Positions 59,659 to 64,000 of a DNA stretch of 64,000 nucleotides are shown piece by piece. The notes under the pieces were generated by a model, which was not told the origin of the DNA, did not search any database, and worked only from the letters and a program-made list of their open reading frames with translations. The first letter of the stretch is position 1. Each line of letters begins with the position of its first letter. The position numbers were made by a program, and so were the translations under genes. Origin of the DNA: Euglena gracilis (Eukaryota; Euglenida; Euglenophyceae; Euglenales). The DNA lies in the NCBI GenBank assembly GCA_039621445.1, contig CP154956.1, positions 29,828,667 through 29,892,666 of the forward strand, read 5' to 3'.

Positions 59659-61760
59659 GGGGTCGCTGAGCTCTTATCCCTTTATGGGTAAGAGCGAAGC
59701 TTACCACCGTCGAAATCCCCCCCCTCGACCCCCCCCCCCCCCACCCCCCCCCCCGGGTCGGGGCCACCTGGAGAACCGACGGATTATCACCATGATCCCG
59801 GCCCGGTTCCCGAAATTTTTTTTTTCAGTCACGAGCGACTGGATTCCTAGTTTCCGAATCACCTGGGTTTGACCCCCAACTCCCCGCCAGGCCCGAGTTA
59901 TTCACGCGCGAAGGGGTCCAAACTCGGTAGGATTTACCCGCCCCCCCTGGATGAGCCCCCCCCCCCTCAAAATGTCAATTTTCAAAATATCTCCAAAATG
60001 AAGCCAAACCAAAGGAAATGTCCGGAGACCTAATTTGAAGCCCTTGGAACGCCCCATCTACCGGTATTTTGATTTCCCCGCAACTCCCCGCCTAGCCCGA
60101 GATACGGCCGTTTTCGGCGCAGACGGCCGTTTTGTACACTTTTCCCTCTGTTCGACTTAGCCGTTTTCGGGGGGTGGGGGGTCAAAAAATCGATGTTTTC
60201 AAAATTTCTCCAAAATGATGCAAAATCAAAGGAAATGTCCGGAGACCTGAATTGAAGCCCTTGGAACGCTCTATCTACCGGTATTTTGATTTCCCCGCAA
60301 CTCCCCGCCCAGCCCGAGATACGGGCGTTTTTTGGCCAATTTGGGCCATTTCTGGCCATTCTCATACAGAAAAACGATCAGTGCGGGTTCGAACCCACGC
60401 CCCCGTAGAGGACCAGCATTTGCAGCTGGTGTCTTTAGCCACTTGACCAACTGACCGATGACTAATGTACTCATTGCAAGCGTTTTTCGACCCGCCGGCG
60501 CCCCGTTTTGGGCCGCCGACCCATTGATTTTGGGTCAAGTCGAAAAAAATCAAAAAAATTTTTTTGCCCGAAACGATTTTTTTTGGTCTCCTGGACCCAG
60601 AAAACCTGCTTTTGAGCCGAAAACGAGCGTTTTTCGCCCCAGCGCCCCGTTTTGGGCCGCCGACCCATTGACTTTGGCTCAAAACCGGGTCAAAAAAGTC
60701 GAAAAAAATCGAAAAATTTTTTTTGCCCGAAACGATGTTTTTTGGCCTCCTGGACCCAGAAAAACTGCTTTTGAGCCGAAGACGAGCGTTTTTCGCCCCA
60801 CCGGTGCCCCGTTTTGGGCCGCTGACCCATTGACTTTGGGTCAAAACCGGGTCAAAAAAGTCGAAAAAAATCGAAAAAAATTTTTTTGCCCGAAACGATG
60901 TTTTTTGGCCCGACCCAGGAGAAAAAGAAAAAAAAATGCCCGGAAAAAAAGAAAAAAAGCCCAAAAAAAAAAAAAGAAAAAAAAAAAGAAAACTGTTTTG
61001 AAGCCGAAAACGATCTTTTTTCGACCCGCCGGCACCCCGTTCTGGGCCGCCGACCCATTGACTTTGGGTCAAAACCGGGTCAAAAAAGTCGAAAAAAATC
61101 GAAAAAATTTTTTTTGCCCGAAACGATGTTTTTTGGCCTCCCGGCCCCGGAAAAACTGTTTTTGAGCCGAAAACGAGCGTTTTTCGACCCGCCGGGGCCC
61201 CGCTTTGGGCCGCTGACCCATTGACTTTGGGTCAAAACCGGGTCCAAAAAGTCGAAAAAAATCGAAAAAAATTTTTTGCCCGAAACGATGTTTTTTGGCC
61301 TCCCGGACCCAGAAAAACTGTTTTTGAGCCGAAAACGAGCGTTTTTCGACCCGCCGGCGCCCCGTTTTGCGCCGCCGACCCATTGACTTTGGGTCAAAAC
61401 CGGGTCAAAAAAGTCGAAAAAAATCGAAAAAATTTTTTTTTGCCCGAAACGATGTTTTTTGGCCTCCCGGACCCAGAAAAACTGTTTTTGAGCCGAAAAC
61501 GAGCGTTTTTCGACCCGCCGGCGCCCCGTTTTGCGCCGCCGACCCATTGACTTTGGTCAAAACCGGGGTCAAAAAGGTCAAAAAAAACCAAAAAAATTTT
61601 TTTGCCCGAAACGATGTTTTTTGGCCTCCCGGACCCAGAAAAACTGTTTCTGAGCCGAAAACGAGCGTTTTTCGACCCGCCGGCGCCCCGTTTTGCGCCG
61701 CCGACCCATTGACTTTGGTTCAAAACCGGGTCAAAAAAGTAGAAAAAAATCGGAAAAAAC
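59659..61760 (+). repeat. Composite satellite unit, copy 4
   Basis: Hairpin and leader (59,662-59,960), two 200-bp repeats (about 59,968 and 60,180), a tRNA-like insertion at 60,374-60,459, then seven to eight satellite monomers (60,480-61,755). The terminal segment is missing; C/A microsatellite follows. Confidence 0.87.
60374..60459 (-). tRNA. tRNA-Leu(CAA)-like sequence, probably a pseudogene
   Basis: The minus strand from about 60,456 folds as a class II tRNA. Acceptor CGGTCAG pairs with CTGATCG. The D-arm contains AAGTGGCTAAA. The anticodon arm is CCAGC-TGCAAAT-GCTGG, the variable arm TCCTCTACGGGGGC, the T-arm GTGGG-TTCGAAC-CCGCA. Anticodon CAA would read Leu. Base 33, almost always U, is G here, which makes a working tRNA doubtful. 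It sits inside composite unit copy 4. A tRNA-derived SINE head is possible. Confidence 0.6.
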
Positions 61761-61761
61761 C

Positions 61762-63145
61762 CCCCACACCCCCCCACACCCCCCCACACCCCCCCACACC
61801 CCCACACCCCCACACACCCCCCACACCCCCCCAACCCCCCCCACACCCCCCCCCCACCCCACACCCCCCACATGTCACATCATTTCACGTGACCTTTTTT
61901 TATTTTTATTTTTGTTCTTATGTTTATTTTTTATTTTTTTCATTTCTCTTTTCATTCTTTTATTTTTGGCATTTCTGCAAAAGAACCCGATGGTATTTCA
62001 TTGTGGCCAAAAAGATTTTGTGAGGTTATTTGACGGAGTAGGGTCAGGGTTACGATTCTTGTCCAAACAGCAGAATATTTCCCGCTCAACGTTGTTAGAT
62101 TGGTCTCAACAAGGTACACCCCCCACACCCCCCCCACACCCCCCCACACCCCCCCACCCCCCCCACCCCCCCCCCCCCCCCACACCCCCCCCCCCCCCCC
62201 CCCACTCCCCCACACCCCCCACATGTCACATCATTTCACGTGACCTTTTTTTTTTTTTTTTTTTTTTGTTTTTATTTTTTATTTTTTTTTCATTTCTCTT
62301 TTCATTCTTTTATTTTTGGCATTTCTGCAAAAGAACCCGATGGTGTTTCATTGTGGCCAAAAAGATTTTGTGAGGTTATTTGAAGGAGTAGGGTTAGGGT
62401 TACAATCCTTGTCCAAACAGCAGAATATTTCCCGCTCAACGTTGTTAGATTGGTCTCTACAAGGTACACATCCCACACCCCCCACCACACCCACCACACC
62501 CCCCACACCCACCACACACCCCCCAACCACCCCCCCACACCCCCCCACACCCCCACTCCCCCGCACACCCCCCCACACCCCCCACACCCCCCACACCCCC
62601 CCACACCCCCCCACACACACCCACCCCCCCCCCCCCCACACCCCCCCACACCCCCCACACCCCCCCTCACACCCCCCACACCCCCCACATGTCACATCAT
62701 TTCACGTGACCCTTTTCATTTTTATTTTTCTTTTTATGTTTATTTTTTATTTTTTTTCATTTCTCTTTTCATTCTTTTATTTTTGGGATTTCTGCAAAAG
62801 AACCCGATGGTGTTTCATTGTGGCCAAAAAGATTTTGTGAGGTTATTTGAAGGAGTAGGGTCAGGGTTACGATTCTTGTCCAAACAGCAGAATATTTCCC
62901 GCTCAACGTTGTTAGATTGGTCTCTGCAAGGTACACCCCCCACACCCACACCCCCCCACACCCCCACACCCCCCCACACCCACACACCCCACCCCCCCAC
63001 ACCCCCCCACACCCCCACACCCCCCCACACCCCCCCCACATGTCATATCATTTCACGTGACGTTTTTTTAATTTTATTTTTTTTATGTTTATTTTTTATT
63101 TTTTTCATTTCTCTTTTCATTGTTTTATTTTTGGCATTTCTGCTA
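61762..63145. repeat. Tandem macro-repeat, about 245 bp unit plus variable CCCACACC microsatellite
   Basis: Units start near 61,872, 62,223, 62,692 and 63,042 (last partial). Each has CATCATTTCACGTGACC, a T-rich stretch, GCAAAAGAACCCGATGGT, TTGTGGCCAAAAAGATTTTG, TAGGGT(T/C)AGGGTTAC and TTTCCCGCTCAACGTTGTTA. They are separated by 100-230 bp of C-rich CACACCCCC. Long Pro/His frames across it are artefacts. Confidence 0.88.
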
Positions 63146-63149
63146 AGGC

Positions 63150-63255
63150 TGCTTCGAACATTCGAATATTCGACGAATATTCGAATGTTTCAAAATAATC
63201 GAACGTTCGAATGTTGTGAAATATATTGTCGAATATTCGTGCAATATTCGACCGG
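63150..63255. repeat. TTCGAA / GAATATTCG palindrome cluster
   Basis: TTCGAACATTCGAATATTCG, GACGAATATTCGAATG and GAACGTTCGAATG words; related to 29,065-29,175. Confidence 0.68.
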
Positions 63256-63365
63256 AAAATTTTTTGTTTCCATTGGTGTGATTTCCTTCATTGCATATTA
63301 GTAATGCAAAAAGATTCTCTCTGTATGTATTAGTATTTTCCCCTTCAGACAACATGTGTCAGAGT

Positions 63366-63437
63366 AGGCGCAATAGCTCAGTGGTGGTAGGCAACTCGAC
63401 TTAAAAACTATCGGTCGTGGGTTCGATTCCCTCAAAA
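63366..63437 (+). tRNA. tRNA-like sequence (degenerate)
   Basis: AATAGCTCAGTGGTGGTAGG resembles a D-arm/A box and GTGGGTTCGATTCCC a T-arm/B box at normal spacing, with CTTAAAA where the anticodon loop would be. Acceptor and anticodon stems do not pair, so it is not a working tRNA. Resembles the minus-strand sequence 60 bp away. Confidence 0.4.
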
Positions 63438-63495
63438 ATGAATTTTTGGTTTGAAATGACATATGCTTCTATGTATGTTTTAATTCAGCAAAAAT

Positions 63496-63566
63496 ATACA
63501 CAGTGGGGATCGAACCCACAACCGCTACCTTGTGAACCGAGTGCTCTACCACTGAGCTACGTGTAT
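63496..63566 (-). tRNA. tRNA-Val(CAC)-like sequence, anticodon stem weak
   Basis: Minus strand: acceptor ATACACG/TGTGTAT pairs over seven positions (one G-T). The D-arm GCTCAGTGGTAGAGC is perfect, as is the T-arm GTGGGTTCGATCCCCAC. The loop TTCACAA would give anticodon CAC. The anticodon stem CTCGG/GGTAG pairs at only two of five positions. It could be a tRNA pseudogene or the head of a SINE. Confidence 0.5.
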
Positions 63567-63774
63567 ACTGACTGTACAATTCGCTTAGAGAGCATTTAGG
63601 GCTCAGGAGGCAAGTTAAAAAAAAACGAAAACCCTGAATTAATGTGAAATGTTTCCACCAAAATGTTTTATATTCGTCTCTGCCGAAGTGATATCTGATT
63701 TCAACAGCATAGTCTTTGACCACTCAGGCAATTGGTCCATGGTAGCTAATGGTTGGAAATGGCTAAAAGCCGTC

Positions 63775-63885
63775 GTTGACCAACCCGCCAGAGCCCCGTT
63801 TTGAGCCGCCAACCCATTGACTTTGGGTCAAACCCGGGTCAAAAAAGTCGAAAAAAATTGAAAAAAATTTTGGGGCCCGAAACGA
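63775..63885 (+). repeat. Satellite monomer remnant
   Basis: One diverged monomer with GCCAACCCATTGACTTTGGG and GTCAAAAAAGTCGAAAAAAA words. Confidence 0.75.
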
Positions 63886-63889
63886 TTCG

Positions 63890-64000
63890 GTGGGACGCCG
63901 GGCCGCTGGCCGGCCCGCCGGGCCGCCGGCCCGCCGCTGGCCGGGCCGGGCCGGGCCGGGCCGGGCCGGGCCGCCGGCCGGGCCGGGCCGGGCCGGACCG
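63890..64000. repeat. GGCCG-rich tandem at window end
   Basis: GGGCCGGGCCGGGCCGGGCC and GCCGGCC words, strongly self-complementary. Continues past the window edge. Confidence 0.85.

Noticed and set aside
60458-62023. Frames up to 235 codons
   Set aside because: Satellite and C/A microsatellite translations (Lys/Phe-rich and Pro/His-rich).
62316-63301. Pro/His- or Gly/Val-rich frames up to 283 codons
   Set aside because: They read the CCCACACC microsatellite; no start context or family.
63417-63599. 60-codon frame with W-G-S-N-P-Q-P-L-P-C-E-P
   Set aside because: This peptide type is a common false protein made by translating a tRNA-like sequence; it overlaps the minus-strand tRNA-like feature.

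Overview
The window looks like nuclear DNA from a repeat-rich eukaryote, probably an alga or other protist. The evidence is a carnitine acyltransferase gene split by many GT-AG introns, a transposase gene with 43- and 49-nt introns, non-LTR retrotransposons, long satellites, foldback DNA, and short TTAGGG/CCCTAA runs. No bacterial operon, rRNA gene or CRISPR array is visible. The species cannot be named from the sequence.

Layout. Bases 1-5,112 are a very GC-rich non-LTR retrotransposon (LINE-1 here) of endonuclease / reverse transcriptase / RNase H / Cys-His type. It is broken by a stop and two frameshifts, and its RNase H segment is inverted. Bases 5,260-31,800 are a graveyard of nested elements. 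They include pieces of a second retrotransposon family (LINE-2: zinc-finger N-terminus, reverse transcriptase, C-terminal R-P-G-D...D-V-T domain) on both strands, TTAA-flanked inverted-repeat elements, a 3.87-kb inverted-repeat element with an 8-bp target duplication and a PHD-finger reading frame at its centre, a 653-bp transposon whose empty site can be rebuilt, a satellite-bearing composite repeat, and a tyrosine recombinase gene between large hairpins. Bases 31,800-35,200 hold a pogo-like DDE transposase gene ending in a PHD-like finger.

Bases 36,008-56,843 carry the one convincing host gene, a carnitine O-palmitoyltransferase 1 (CPT1)-like enzyme on the + strand. At least 18 exons were recognised, and the splice phases agree at almost every junction tested. 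About 770 codons were found, which is close to the usual CPT1 length. One exon for the first membrane segment and two junctions are unresolved. Its introns contain microsatellites, an almost pure poly-G tract, and a copy of the composite repeat.

Bases 56,850-64,000 are again repeats: two more composite satellite units (one with an embedded tRNA-Leu-like sequence), a tandem macro-repeat separated by C/A-rich microsatellite, two tRNA-like sequences in opposite orientation, and a GGCCG-rich end.

Most open frames in the satellite and poly-C/poly-G regions are compositional artefacts and are not annotated as genes.
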